From the NCBI GenBank assembly GCA_026400835.1, contig JAPLOA010000096.1:1-64000 (forward strand): a DNA stretch of 64,000 bases. The letters are read 5' to 3'. Below the pieces are notes generated by a model. It was not told where the DNA came from. It made no database searches and saw nothing but the letters and a program-made list of their open reading frames with translations. The first letter of the stretch is position 1. Every line of letters begins with the position of its first letter. The DNA is from Planctomycetales bacterium (GTDB lineage Bacteria; Planctomycetota; Planctomycetia; Planctomycetales; Planctomycetaceae). The position numbers and the translations under genes were made by a program. This document shows positions 9,385-17,516 of this stretch, in pieces.

Positions 9385-10734
9385 TTACTGGGCAGGGCCG
9401 CTGAATGCTCCACCTGGGGTTCCGAAGCGACGCATATCCAGTTGCGGTTGCTGATTGAGGCTTCGTACTGCGTCCTGACGATCCTGCTGCAGCGTCTTGG
9501 CTTGGTTGTTGAAGAAGTCTGACATCTGAACGATTGCCGGTCCAAGCAGGAACAAGAAAACTGACGGCATCAGAAACAGAGTCACAGGGAATAACAGTTG
9601 AAACGAGGCCGCATTGGCGCTCGCGTCGGCCCTCTCTTTCAGAGAGGCTCGAATGCTGTCACTGTATTCCGTCAACGCCCTCGAAATACTCGTTCCGGTG
9701 GACTCTGATTGCACCAGGAGTGATGTGAACGAGTTAATCTCAGGCGAGTCAATGCGATTGCCAAAGTTTCTCAGTGCCTGAGGAAGACTGCCCACTTCCG
9801 CCTGCTGATCGACAATCCGAAGCTCCTCCGCCAGTGCCGGATGTGCGATTGCAATTTCGCGGCTGATTCTTTTTAGCGACTGAGGAACTGTCAAGCCCTG
9901 GCTGACTCCCATATTCATCATGTCAAGGACGTCCGGCAGTCCTCGTTCGATATCGATTTTCCGTTCAGAGGCTTTGAACGCCACAATCAATGGCGGCAAC
10001 GCCCACATAAACACTGGAGCCATGACCAGGAGGCCCAGCAGCCATGCTTCGATGGTGGGAGGGGCCATGATAAGCCAAATGCCCACGACCACCAGGGAAA
10101 AGAAAGAGAGTGTGAATCTGATCGCGCTGAGATTCAGCCATGACGCGCGGGAATGATACCCAGCCGCCACAAGAGATTTGCGCTGCATTTCGCGCCGAGA
10201 ATCTGTTTCCGGAAGCAGTTGTGCGATCGACGGTGTCAAGGAGCCAAAGACGAAAGCATCTTCTCGGATCGGAAGGTCTTCGGGCGCAGGAAGTGGAATT
10301 GAATCAGCACCTTCACTCAGAATCCCTTTGAAGTCACTGAAGAGTCGTCGATCATTCCATGTTGAAATCCGGTTGAATCCTCCGTCAGAATTCATGGGCA
10401 TTGTGGAAGAAGATGACGCCCATTCGTTCGGTTCTGGTGGTGTCTTGAGGCTGACGGAAGTAGATGGTGAAACTGTTTGTCGTTCCGGCATAGGATTTCC
10501 ACGCGGCTCACTGCTGATCAATGTTTTCGTGACATGCGGTTCTCCCGATCGATGCGCGAGCACTTCACGAGATGAAAACAGATCTTCTTTGTTATCAGAA
10601 GCTGAAAGATCCGGCATTGGGCGGGATTGCTGGAATGGACTCAGCGTCCTTTGGCTGGAAGGCTTCAGGAGTTTTCGGATCACGAATATGCCGGCAAGGA
10701 CACCGATGGCAGCCAGGGCATAGATGACGTACAT
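9385..10734 (-). CDS. tadC: Type II secretion F family protein, TadC-like
   Basis: The 449-residue protein has an N-terminal membrane helix, a long proline/serine-rich linker (about residues 30-160) and then a TadC-type core: two membrane helices near 205-260, the cytoplasmic GspF segment (ERGLPDVLDMMNMGVSQGLT, SLPQALRNFGNRI) and a C-terminal helix (LLFPVTLFLMPSVFLFLLGP). TadC with TadB forms the inner-membrane platform of the Flp/Tad pilus. The start is supported by GAGGAG 8 bases upstream of the ATG. It is the last gene of the pilus cluster, 92 bases after tadB. The Q-rich tail after the last helix is not typical of the family. Confidence 0.88.
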   Translation of the reverse strand: MYVIYALAAIGVLAGIFVIRKLLKPSSQRTLSPFQQSRPMPDLSASDNKEDLFSSREVLAHRSGEPHVTKTLISSEPRGNPMPERQTVSPSTSVSLKTPPEPNEWASSSSTMPMNSDGGFNRISTWNDRRLFSDFKGILSEGADSIPLPAPEDLPIREDAFVFGSLTPSIAQLLPETDSRREMQRKSLVAAGYHSRASWLNLSAIRFTLSFFSLVVVGIWLIMAPPTIEAWLLGLLVMAPVFMWALPPLIVAFKASERKIDIERGLPDVLDMMNMGVSQGLTVPQSLKRISREIAIAHPALAEELRIVDQQAEVGSLPQALRNFGNRIDSPEINSFTSLLVQSESTGTSISRALTEYSDSIRASLKERADASANAASFQLLFPVTLFLMPSVFLFLLGPAIVQMSDFFNNQAKTLQQDRQDAVRSLNQQPQLDMRRFGTPGGAFSGPAQ

Positions 10735-10826
10735 AAATGGTGCTCCTCAACCTTTTCGACTGCTCACATGGTCGTGTGCTCAGAGATCAGCAGAACTTTT
10801 CTGGTGGCGTTCCAGAACAGCAGATT

Positions 10827-11690
10827 TCAGAAACGTGCACTTCTGCTCAAAATTCGAGATACCAATCCACAGCCAATAATCTGGAAGGCAATCGCAGTCC
10901 AAAGGGACAGGCGTCCCCAGAATGACCCCGTCAGACTATTGAGGTAATTTGGGTCCCGGAGCAGATAGAAACTCATCACCATGATTGGAATGACGACCAT
11001 CAGAATTGCGCCCATGCGACTGGCAATCGTTGCTGCACGTTGGCGGGCAACAAAATGCAGACGATCTCTAACAGCCGTGGCCAATCTTTCCAGGACAGAA
11101 ATCAAGTCACCACCAGTATCCTGATGTACTGTCAGAGCAGACGTAAACATTGTCAGTGTGGAAACACCGGTTCGGGCCGCGAGGTCTTTTACGGCACTGC
11201 CAACATCAATGCCCATCTCCATCCGCCGCGCACTGATGCGGAGTTCTTCTCCAAGTGGAGATGGAGTGTGGGCCGCGACGAGCATGAAAGAGTGTTCCAG
11301 ATTTCTACCCGAACGCGCACACCGAGAGAGTTCGTCCGCCATTCCGGGCAACTGTTCCATAATCGCCTTTTGTCGACGTGAACGAGCAATTGAAGCTCCG
11401 ATCATTGGGACACTCAGCCCGATCATGGCCGCCGCGGCAGTCAAAAGCGGCCGCTCTGTTGCCACAAATATGGCACCTCCCAGCGCGAGCGAACTCAACA
11501 GGCAGAGGCCGAGCCAGATTGCCGGAGATGTTCGAATTCCTGATTGAATCATCAGGGTATCAAACCAGCCATTGAAGGATTCTCCAATGCCTTCTGAGTC
11601 TCCACGGGCAAACTGAGTGTCGTCCTTAAGAAGACCCGAAAACTCCGGTCTGCGATCCAGCGACATGAGTGTAGGGTTCGGGGCGATCAT
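10827..11690 (-). CDS. tadB: Type II secretion F family protein, TadB-like
   Basis: The 287-residue product has membrane helices near residues 60-100 and at the C-terminus (about 220-280), flanking the GspF-like segment LPGMADELSRCARSGRNLEHSF and DLAARTGVSTLTMFTSALTV. This matches TadB, the second platform protein of the Flp pilus machine, which recruits the CpaF ATPase. It lies between cpaF and tadC on the same strand, the conserved tadA-tadB-tadC order. Many TadB proteins have a longer N-terminal part, so this is a compact version. There is no strong ribosome binding site before the ATG. Confidence 0.86.
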   Translation of the reverse strand: MIAPNPTLMSLDRRPEFSGLLKDDTQFARGDSEGIGESFNGWFDTLMIQSGIRTSPAIWLGLCLLSSLALGGAIFVATERPLLTAAAAMIGLSVPMIGASIARSRRQKAIMEQLPGMADELSRCARSGRNLEHSFMLVAAHTPSPLGEELRISARRMEMGIDVGSAVKDLAARTGVSTLTMFTSALTVHQDTGGDLISVLERLATAVRDRLHFVARQRAATIASRMGAILMVVIPIMVMSFYLLRDPNYLNSLTGSFWGRLSLWTAIAFQIIGCGLVSRILSRSARF

Positions 11691-11852
11691 GGCGTTATCC
11701 GAGGAGAGAAATCGGTCTTAGGAGTACTATGCTTTACATGGGCCTGCGAAGCTTCTTTTAAGTCAACTCGCAGGGGCGGCAGTAAAAGAATCAATGTGCC
11801 TGATGGAGTTCAAATGCAAGAACTTCAGAGACTGTGAAACTGAACTCCGAGA

Positions 11853-13169
11853 CTATTCCATTTTGAGTTCACGAGCTTCAAACAGAGGTCGGTATTGTTC
11901 AACATTAACGCCAGTCATTGCCAGGCGTCGCAGAGCGGCAGGTACATATCCCGTGGCGAAGAAACTTCCTTGAGGTTGTCCGTGTTTGTCTTCGCCATTG
12001 ATTCGGTATACGAAGATATCATCCATACGATACTCACCATCTTTGAGGCCCGAAACTTCGGATACTCGAGTGATTCGGCGATGTCCCGTGTGCAGGCGAG
12101 TAACGTGGATCACGATATCCACCGCATTGGCAATGTACTGTCGGGCGATTCGAGACGGCAGGTCTGCACCGGACAATGCAATCATCAGTTCCAGTCGGTC
12201 AAGCGTTTCGCGAGTATCATTTGCGTGGACGGTGCTCATGGATCCATCGTGACCAGTATTCATTGCCTGCAGCATATCCAGTACTTCTGCACCGCGAGAT
12301 TCGCCGACAATGATTCGGTCAGGACGCATTCGGAGTGCATTTCGAAGAAGATCACGCTGCGTTACCGCTCCTTTGCCTTCCATATTTGGCAGTCGTGTTT
12401 CCAGCGGAATGACGTCACGCTGTTGCAGGCTGAGTTCGGCCGTTTCTTCAATTGTGACAACACGTTGAGAGTCAGGAATGAAGCGGCTCATGCAGTTAAG
12501 AAGAGTTGTCTTGCCAGCACCGGTACCGCCACTCACGATAATGTTCATTCGACCCCGAATCGCAAGGATCAAAAAGTCCGCGATGGCCGGCGCAAGCGAG
12601 CCGTACTTAATCATGTCTTCCATTTGCAGACGACGATTACCAAATCGACGAATTGACACAGTTGGCCCGCAAAGTGCAAGCGGCGGAATCACGGCATTGA
12701 ATCGAGATCCATCAGGCAGTCGCGCGTCCACAATTGGACTGGATTCATCGATACGGCGTCCCGCTCGGCCAACCAGGCGATGAATAAACTGCATCAGGTG
12801 AACTGAATCCGCGAAACGAATATTGGTTGATTCCAGTACACCGTTTCGTTCAACCAGAACTCGGTCAGGACCGTTCACCAGAATATCAGTGACTGACGGA
12901 TCGACCATCAGGGATTCGATCGGACCGAAACCATAGATCTCGTCCATGATTTCAGAGACCATCGCCTCTCGTTGCTGATGACTGACGGGGATGGTCTGCC
13001 GACCACAAAGGTATTCAGCCAGCGACCGCAATTGCGACCGCAACTCATTCTCCGTCATTGACTCAGCCTTGCTGAAGTCGATGACATCAACGATCTGGCG
13101 ATGCAAGGATGTCTTCAGACGCTGGAAGTCGCGGACAGAATTATCCGTTGTTTTCTGAGGAGCGACCAT
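11853..13169 (-). CDS. cpaF: CpaF/TadA family pilus assembly ATPase
   Basis: The protein (438 aa from the ATG reading MVAPQKTT; an upstream GTG at 13229 would add 20 residues) is a secretion-type P-loop ATPase. Walker A is [13 protein letters not shown], the Asp box is [12 protein letters not shown], Walker B is [14 protein letters not shown] and the His box is [10 protein letters not shown]. It powers assembly of the Flp/Tad pilus at the inner membrane and works with TadB/TadC encoded just downstream (162 bases to tadB). The N-terminal LAEYLCGRQ and [10 protein letters not shown] segments are typical of CpaF. The choice of start is uncertain because neither candidate has a good ribosome binding site. 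Confidence 0.93.
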   Translation of the reverse strand: MVAPQKTTDNSVRDFQRLKTSLHRQIVDVIDFSKAESMTENELRSQLRSLAEYLCGRQTIPVSHQQREAMVSEIMDEIYGFGPIESLMVDPSVTDILVNGPDRVLVERNGVLESTNIRFADSVHLMQFIHRLVGRAGRRIDESSPIVDARLPDGSRFNAVIPPLALCGPTVSIRRFGNRRLQMEDMIKYGSLAPAIADFLILAIRGRMNIIVSGGTGAGKTTLLNCMSRFIPDSQRVVTIEETAELSLQQRDVIPLETRLPNMEGKGAVTQRDLLRNALRMRPDRIIVGESRGAEVLDMLQAMNTGHDGSMSTVHANDTRETLDRLELMIALSGADLPSRIARQYIANAVDIVIHVTRLHTGHRRITRVSEVSGLKDGEYRMDDIFVYRINGEDKHGQPQGSFFATGYVPAALRRLAMTGVNVEQYRPLFEARELKME

Positions 13170-13348
13170 AGAGTGTTCTCGGTTCTGAATGCTGATCGTC
13201 TGATGAATGTTCTTGCAATGACTGCGCACGAGACGGCAAGGACCTCAGTCCGTTATCGATTCGAGATACCGGCGGAATCCAGAAAGTCTCCGGGGGCCTG
13301 CAGAGGCTGAATGTTCCGTGAGATACATCCAGTCGGCAGAATCTGCCA

Positions 13349-13531
13349 ATGTATGGGGCAAGCGGGATTGTTGTCGGTCATCAGAAAGGGCGAGTTGCAG
13401 CGCGGGCTATCGCAGTGATTGCATGTTTGCCTGTGATTGCGGGAACGTGTATCGCTCTGAAATGGGGCTGCCAGTTATTAGACGTCGATCGTCGCCAGCT
13501 CGCTTTTGAGCTTACGACTGAGGCCTGTTGA
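13349..13531 (+). pseudogene. Possible remnant of a TadG/TadE-like gene
   Basis: A 60-codon open frame on the strand opposite the pilus genes encodes a basic stretch followed by a hydrophobic helix and a short polar tail (HQKGRVAARAIAVIACLPVI, then ALKWGCQLLDVDRRQLAFEL). This layout resembles the N-terminus of TadG/TadE pseudopilins, where a Gly-led hydrophobic helix is followed by a QL/AA-rich segment. There is no ribosome binding site and no further domain, so it may be a truncated remnant or chance. Confidence 0.25.
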
Positions 13532-13553
13532 TTCATTGACCAGCATCACCACT

Positions 13554-13617
13554 GTTTACCGCGTGTCCGTAGGCGACGGCCCCGGCAAGCACCGGCGCCA
13601 GCCGCTCTGCGGTAAAC
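13554..13617. repeat. Inverted repeat in tad intergenic region
   Basis: GTTTACCGC at 13554-13562 is matched by its exact complement GCGGTAAAC at 13609-13617. The 46 bases between them are very GC-rich and can pair further (GGC and GCC runs). It lies about 80 bases downstream of the tadG-like stop. There is no T-run, so it is not a classical terminator; it may be a structured RNA or a protein site. Confidence 0.5.
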
Positions 13618-13699
13618 GAAAACGCTGAATCTGTTATTAAGCCCACCGCGAGCATGTTTTGGCGGATAAAACTCCTCGTGATCAGGTTTCTACACGGCA

Positions 13700-14911
13700 T
13701 TAATGGGAAAGCCTGACGCTGTAAACATAGCGATTGACAGCCGCATCCGGTGTTGTAACAGTGACTGCTGTTGAAGTCGCAATCACGCATGGTTGTAGAA
13801 TCACTTTGAGAGACCCGCTGGTAATTTGTGATACCTGAACGACTCTGGCGGCGACAGGACGCTTGAGCGTAATTGACGTCAGTTCAGTCTTGGCGGGAAG
13901 AGCTGAACATAACGAGATGAGGCACGCTTCTCCGGATTTCTTCTGAAGTGCGATCCGGCAATTCAGGAGATCCTGAGACGTTAATGTTGTCACGGGCACA
14001 CTGCCGGGAAAGGCCAGTTCACTATATCCCATCGACTGCAAATCGTCGCCAGTTAACCCATTTCTGATCCACTCCGGGATGTGACTTCCGCCAACATTAC
14101 CTTTGTCGTTTGAGAAACTGATTGGAATGAAGGAGTCCGGATTTCCCACTGAGGTTGTTGAGTAAACTGTCACGGTAATCTCAGGCAGCCCATCAGGGCC
14201 TGATTCAAACTGATGAGTCGCTGCATTCCAGCTATGTTTGTCCTGACCTTTTCCGGACTCAATACTGGAAGTCCAGTAGCCTGGAGTTTGTACTTCTGGG
14301 CCCGAAGCCGTTCCGGAAAGGTCGTCACAGATTGCAAAAGGGAGAATCGGAATACTCTGCCCTGCCCCGGCTCTAAATGCCCTCGGAGAATGCTCCAGAT
14401 GCACGGTGCATTGTAAGGTCGATTGATTTGAACGAGATCCAGTCAGACCGTAAAAAAAGCGGTCAAACTGACTGCTGAAGTAATCGCCTTTAAACTCAAC
14501 GCTGATCGCCTGAGGAACGAGCAGAGCCGGATCTTCTGTTGGTCCCTGGCCCTCTGGCCAAAAGATCTTAACCGACTCCGGTGAAATGGCGGGAATAGCC
14601 GTTCCTGCTCTGTAGTCTTCAACCATGCTGACGGCAGACTGCTGGCATCTTGCCATCCGACCTTCATATTCGAAAGGTTGCTGCCACGATCTCAACATGT
14701 CGTCTGACAGATAGCTGTGTCCGGCGGCCAGAGCTGCAGAGGAGGCACAGTTGTGAGTCTGATTTCGAATTGCCGACAACCAGATCAGATTAAAAAGTCC
14801 ACCGCAGATCGCACCAGCGGTGAGCATGATCAGAATCGTCCATGAAGTCAGTACACCACTTCTGGTTCGGATTGTTGCCGAGCTATGTGCTTGTCTGAGG
14901 GTGATCTTCAT
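13700..14911 (-). CDS. TadG-like Flp pilus protein (putative)
   Basis: The start is set at the ATG reading MKITLRQAHSS; the 403-residue product then has one N-terminal membrane helix (about residues 22-45, LTSWTILIMLTAGAICGG) followed by NCASSAALAAGHSYLSDD, the alanine-rich signature that follows the helix in TadG-type proteins. The rest is extracytoplasmic, beta-rich and without a motif I recognise. TadG anchors or modulates the Flp pilus. Its place between cpaB and cpaF supports the call. No ribosome binding site is evident, and a terminator lies just upstream, so it probably has its own promoter. Confidence 0.7.
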   Translation of the reverse strand: MKITLRQAHSSATIRTRSGVLTSWTILIMLTAGAICGGLFNLIWLSAIRNQTHNCASSAALAAGHSYLSDDMLRSWQQPFEYEGRMARCQQSAVSMVEDYRAGTAIPAISPESVKIFWPEGQGPTEDPALLVPQAISVEFKGDYFSSQFDRFFYGLTGSRSNQSTLQCTVHLEHSPRAFRAGAGQSIPILPFAICDDLSGTASGPEVQTPGYWTSSIESGKGQDKHSWNAATHQFESGPDGLPEITVTVYSTTSVGNPDSFIPISFSNDKGNVGGSHIPEWIRNGLTGDDLQSMGYSELAFPGSVPVTTLTSQDLLNCRIALQKKSGEACLISLCSALPAKTELTSITLKRPVAARVVQVSQITSGSLKVILQPCVIATSTAVTVTTPDAAVNRYVYSVRLSH

Positions 14912-14968
14912 GATTCGATCCGTTTGTATCTGATGACTGCCGCTGAGTGGACAATCCACTTCTCACCG

Positions 14969-15006
14969 TAAAAAAGCCCGGCTTCTTTTAGGGAGCCGGG
15001 CTTCTA
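14969..15006 (-). terminator. Rho-independent terminator after cpaB
   Basis: On the minus strand a 10-base GC-rich stem (GAAGCCCGGCT with its complement AGCCGGGCTT, loop CCCTAAAAG region) is followed by a run of six T. It lies between the stop of cpaB and the start of the tadG-like gene and splits the pilus cluster into two transcripts. Confidence 0.85.
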
Positions 15007-15028
15007 AGTTACTCTTCAGGAGCGAAAA

Positions 15029-16057
15029 TCAGAGATCTGCACTTACCCCTGCCTTCCGAGCCAAATTCTTCTGCTGATCTGCAGGAGCCATGTCTGTCGA
15101 CCAGCCACCAACCGAACCACCAGTGCTCTGCAGGCGAGAGCCGTCAGTGTTGCCCCCTGCCCCATTGCCATTGCCGTCGATCATTTCTCCGTCTTCGAAG
15201 TAGGTTCGCGAGTGCCCGCCCCCTCGATAGTGTTCAGTCTTGAACGGCTTTTCTTTGTTAGGCGGATCTTTCAGTCCGAGGATTTCCTTGAGAGTAATGC
15301 GATCTTTCTCGGAAGGATTAATCTCGATGCCATTACCCTCTTCTCCACCCTCATTGTAGACAAGGTCGATCTCACCTTTGCGTTGAGCAAGGGAGATGAT
15401 CCGGGTCTGATCTTCGTCGAGTTCCAGCGTCACGTTTTGAGCCTCACCGCCCTGCAGTGCGGCAGTTGTGTAGCCTCGGTTAATCGCCAGAATCTTGACG
15501 CCCTTGAAAAGAGTGGCCGTCATTGCGCTGGAGGTGCTGCCGATGGAGTCACCTCCAACACTACCACCGGTTGACTGCAGTCGTGTCACGTCGCCGGAAC
15601 CGAGATTATCGACCGTCAACAGCACATCGACATGCTGCTCAGGCTTCATTTTTTGGCTGAGCACGGCGGTTGTTTGGCTGACTTTCACGACCACGGCCTG
15701 TTTGCCAGGTGACACTTTCAGATCCGGAAAGTCTCCCGGAGCATAGAACATTGACCCTTGCAGAGGGACTGCTGCTGTGATCTTTTCTCTTGCGATACGG
15801 CCAATAACACCATCGAGAGAGAGGAACGTATCTTCTGGAAGTTTAACACCGACTTCCGCACGGCCATTTCCAACATGGGCTCGCGTGATAACTGTTCCGG
15901 GATCAATCTCAGTGATGGCCATTGGAAGAATTTTGGCTTCGGGCGGCTTTACTTCCACAACGGGCGCAGCCATTAACTTCTTGAACAGGAATCCAACCGC
16001 AAGTACGGCGATAACGCCGAAGGCGGCCACAGTCAGCATCCACGGTGTGAGTTTCAC
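15029..16057 (-). CDS. cpaB: Flp pilus assembly protein CpaB/RcpC
   Basis: The 342-residue protein starts at a GTG with GGAG 8 bases before it. It has an N-terminal membrane helix (about residues 8-28), an SAF-type domain (AITEIDPGTVITRAHV, GRIAREKITAAVPLQGSMF) and the RcpC core (KQAVVVKVSQTTAVLSQKMK, HVDVLLTV, GVKILAINRG, VTLELDEDQTRIISLAQRKG). CpaB is the periplasmic partner of the outer-membrane secretin in Tad pili. The gene is odd in two ways: it has a glycine/asparagine-rich tail after residue 270, and the 11-residue peptide RLQSTGGSVGG occurs twice (about 160 and 308), once in the core and once in the tail, with different codons. Confidence 0.9.
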   Translation of the reverse strand: MKLTPWMLTVAAFGVIAVLAVGFLFKKLMAAPVVEVKPPEAKILPMAITEIDPGTVITRAHVGNGRAEVGVKLPEDTFLSLDGVIGRIAREKITAAVPLQGSMFYAPGDFPDLKVSPGKQAVVVKVSQTTAVLSQKMKPEQHVDVLLTVDNLGSGDVTRLQSTGGSVGGDSIGSTSSAMTATLFKGVKILAINRGYTTAALQGGEAQNVTLELDEDQTRIISLAQRKGEIDLVYNEGGEEGNGIEINPSEKDRITLKEILGLKDPPNKEKPFKTEHYRGGGHSRTYFEDGEMIDGNGNGAGGNTDGSRLQSTGGSVGGWSTDMAPADQQKNLARKAGVSADL

Positions 16058-16191
16058 AACGATCTCCAGGCAATCAGTTCAACGCAGGTGAATTGTCAGT
16101 TGGTGTTCTATCTGCCTGCCATACGATGTGGCATGCGTTACTGGTCTGCACCATCCCTGCGCAGTGATTCCTGAAATCTCTTGTCACTCTT

Positions 16192-16638
16192 TCAGTATTG
16201 GGCTGGAAGTTCTTTCGAAGCGGTTCGCTCCATCACCATCGGAGCATCGGCGCCAATTGAACGATCCTGCAGGCTGAAGCCTGTCATCCACAATAAATCA
16301 GGGCTGGCATTCCGCATTGGAACCCTGATAGCAACTCGCCCGATTTCGCCAGCGTAATTCGCCGGGTAAACCTGAATCAAACAGTCTTTCGCGAGTGATG
16401 CACCAAGGAGCGATGTGACACGCTCTTTCACCTCGGATTCATTGGCTCCGGAAATGCACATCATCCGAGAACCACTTTGGGCGGCATTGGCAACTCGAGT
16501 GTGAGCCGACATCAGCATGGAGAACTCAACGATTGAGAACACCAGCAATAAAAAGATTGGCAGGATTAACACCAGTTCCATCGAAAGGATTGCTCCTTTA
16601 CGATCGGGTCTTCTGGCTTTGATGATCTGCATCTTCAT
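16192..16638 (-). CDS. tadE: TadE-like pseudopilin
   Basis: The 148-residue protein begins with a short basic stretch, then GAILSMELVLILPIFLLLVF, the typical TadE-like prepilin helix with the Glu at position +5 of the mature protein, and IVEFSMLMSAHTRVANAAQS. Cleavage after the glycine by the prepilin peptidase encoded upstream is expected. The remainder is a short periplasmic domain with two cysteines. TadE is a minor pseudopilin of the Flp pilus. It is 134 bases upstream of cpaB and on the same strand. Confidence 0.88.
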   Translation of the reverse strand: MKMQIIKARRPDRKGAILSMELVLILPIFLLLVFSIVEFSMLMSAHTRVANAAQSGSRMMCISGANESEVKERVTSLLGASLAKDCLIQVYPANYAGEIGRVAIRVPMRNASPDLLWMTGFSLQDRSIGADAPMVMERTASKELPAQY

Positions 16639-16744
16639 GATTTACTCTAAACTCAAACGGAAGGGATACGTCTTCGGGCAGACGGTTCCCTCCCGTCATT
16701 TCGGCTGAAGCAGCCGGGCTTCATGAAAAAATTGCCGAAGAATC

Positions 16745-17281
16745 TTACCAGGGGCGATTTGTCAGAAGTTGAACCGCAACGACAGTCCATGTTGCCAAAG
16801 CGACGGGTGCTGCAAACGCCATAACGCGTCGCTTCTGACGTTCGCCTGTCGTCTCTGCCGTTGCTTTGTTCTTGATGTATTGAGTCTTTGTTCGGCGAAT
16901 CCCCCGGGACAGGGCCGAGTAAATCACGACTCCAAAAGTTCCAACAGTTACAAAAACAAGGCTGCAGAACAGAACTTTAAGTGTCAGCATGCCGCCCATC
17001 CATGGTCCCAGAGCTCCCATCAGCTTGACGTCCCCACCTCCGGCGGTTCCAACCATCCATAGAATGAACAGGATGCCAAAGCCGGCGGCAAATCCAATCA
17101 ATGCTGTCCAGAGTCCATTCAATTGAAAGAACGCCACCTGATAAATCAGTCCCGCGAGGCACATCGGAACCGTCATCTTGTTCGGGATTTTTCGAGTGCG
17201 GATGTCAGAAATTGCAGCCACTAACGTGAACAGCAGCACACAGACCAGAAAGACAATTTGGGATGTAGACAACGTCGGCAT
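16745..17281 (-). CDS. cpaA: A24 family prepilin peptidase (CpaA/TadV)
   Basis: The 178-residue membrane protein has both catalytic aspartates of the A24 family: one in SDIRTRKIPN just after the first helix, and one in GTAGGGDVKLM (the GxGD motif). Six hydrophobic stretches are visible, with a basic loop (RGIRRTKTQYIKNKA) before the last. It has no N-terminal methylase domain, which fits TadV/CpaA enzymes that process Flp pilin and TadE/F. It is the first gene of the pilus cluster in this window. No Flp pilin gene is visible beside it. Confidence 0.92.
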   Translation of the reverse strand: MPTLSTSQIVFLVCVLLFTLVAAISDIRTRKIPNKMTVPMCLAGLIYQVAFFQLNGLWTALIGFAAGFGILFILWMVGTAGGGDVKLMGALGPWMGGMLTLKVLFCSLVFVTVGTFGVVIYSALSRGIRRTKTQYIKNKATAETTGERQKRRVMAFAAPVALATWTVVAVQLLTNRPW

Positions 17282-17516
17282 TGTTGGATATCTCAGGTCG
17301 GAATGCAGCGGGATTAAGCTGCTCTAAGTGTGGATCTCGATCCAGGTAAAGTGATGTCTTTTCTCTTCAAAGGACGCATCCCGACTTTGCGACTGTGCTT
17401 CCAGGTCTGAGAACCAGTAAGATCGATCTGATTCTTCTGATCGTCGCAAACGATACAATCCGGATAATTGGATACTGATTTCCAAGTACACCACCAGAAC
17501 AGCAGGAACGAATGTC

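Noticed and set aside
11895-12656. Open frame of 253 codons on the plus strand opposite cpaF
   Set aside because: It lies wholly antisense to a gene with all secretion-ATPase motifs, has no protein signature and no ribosome binding site.
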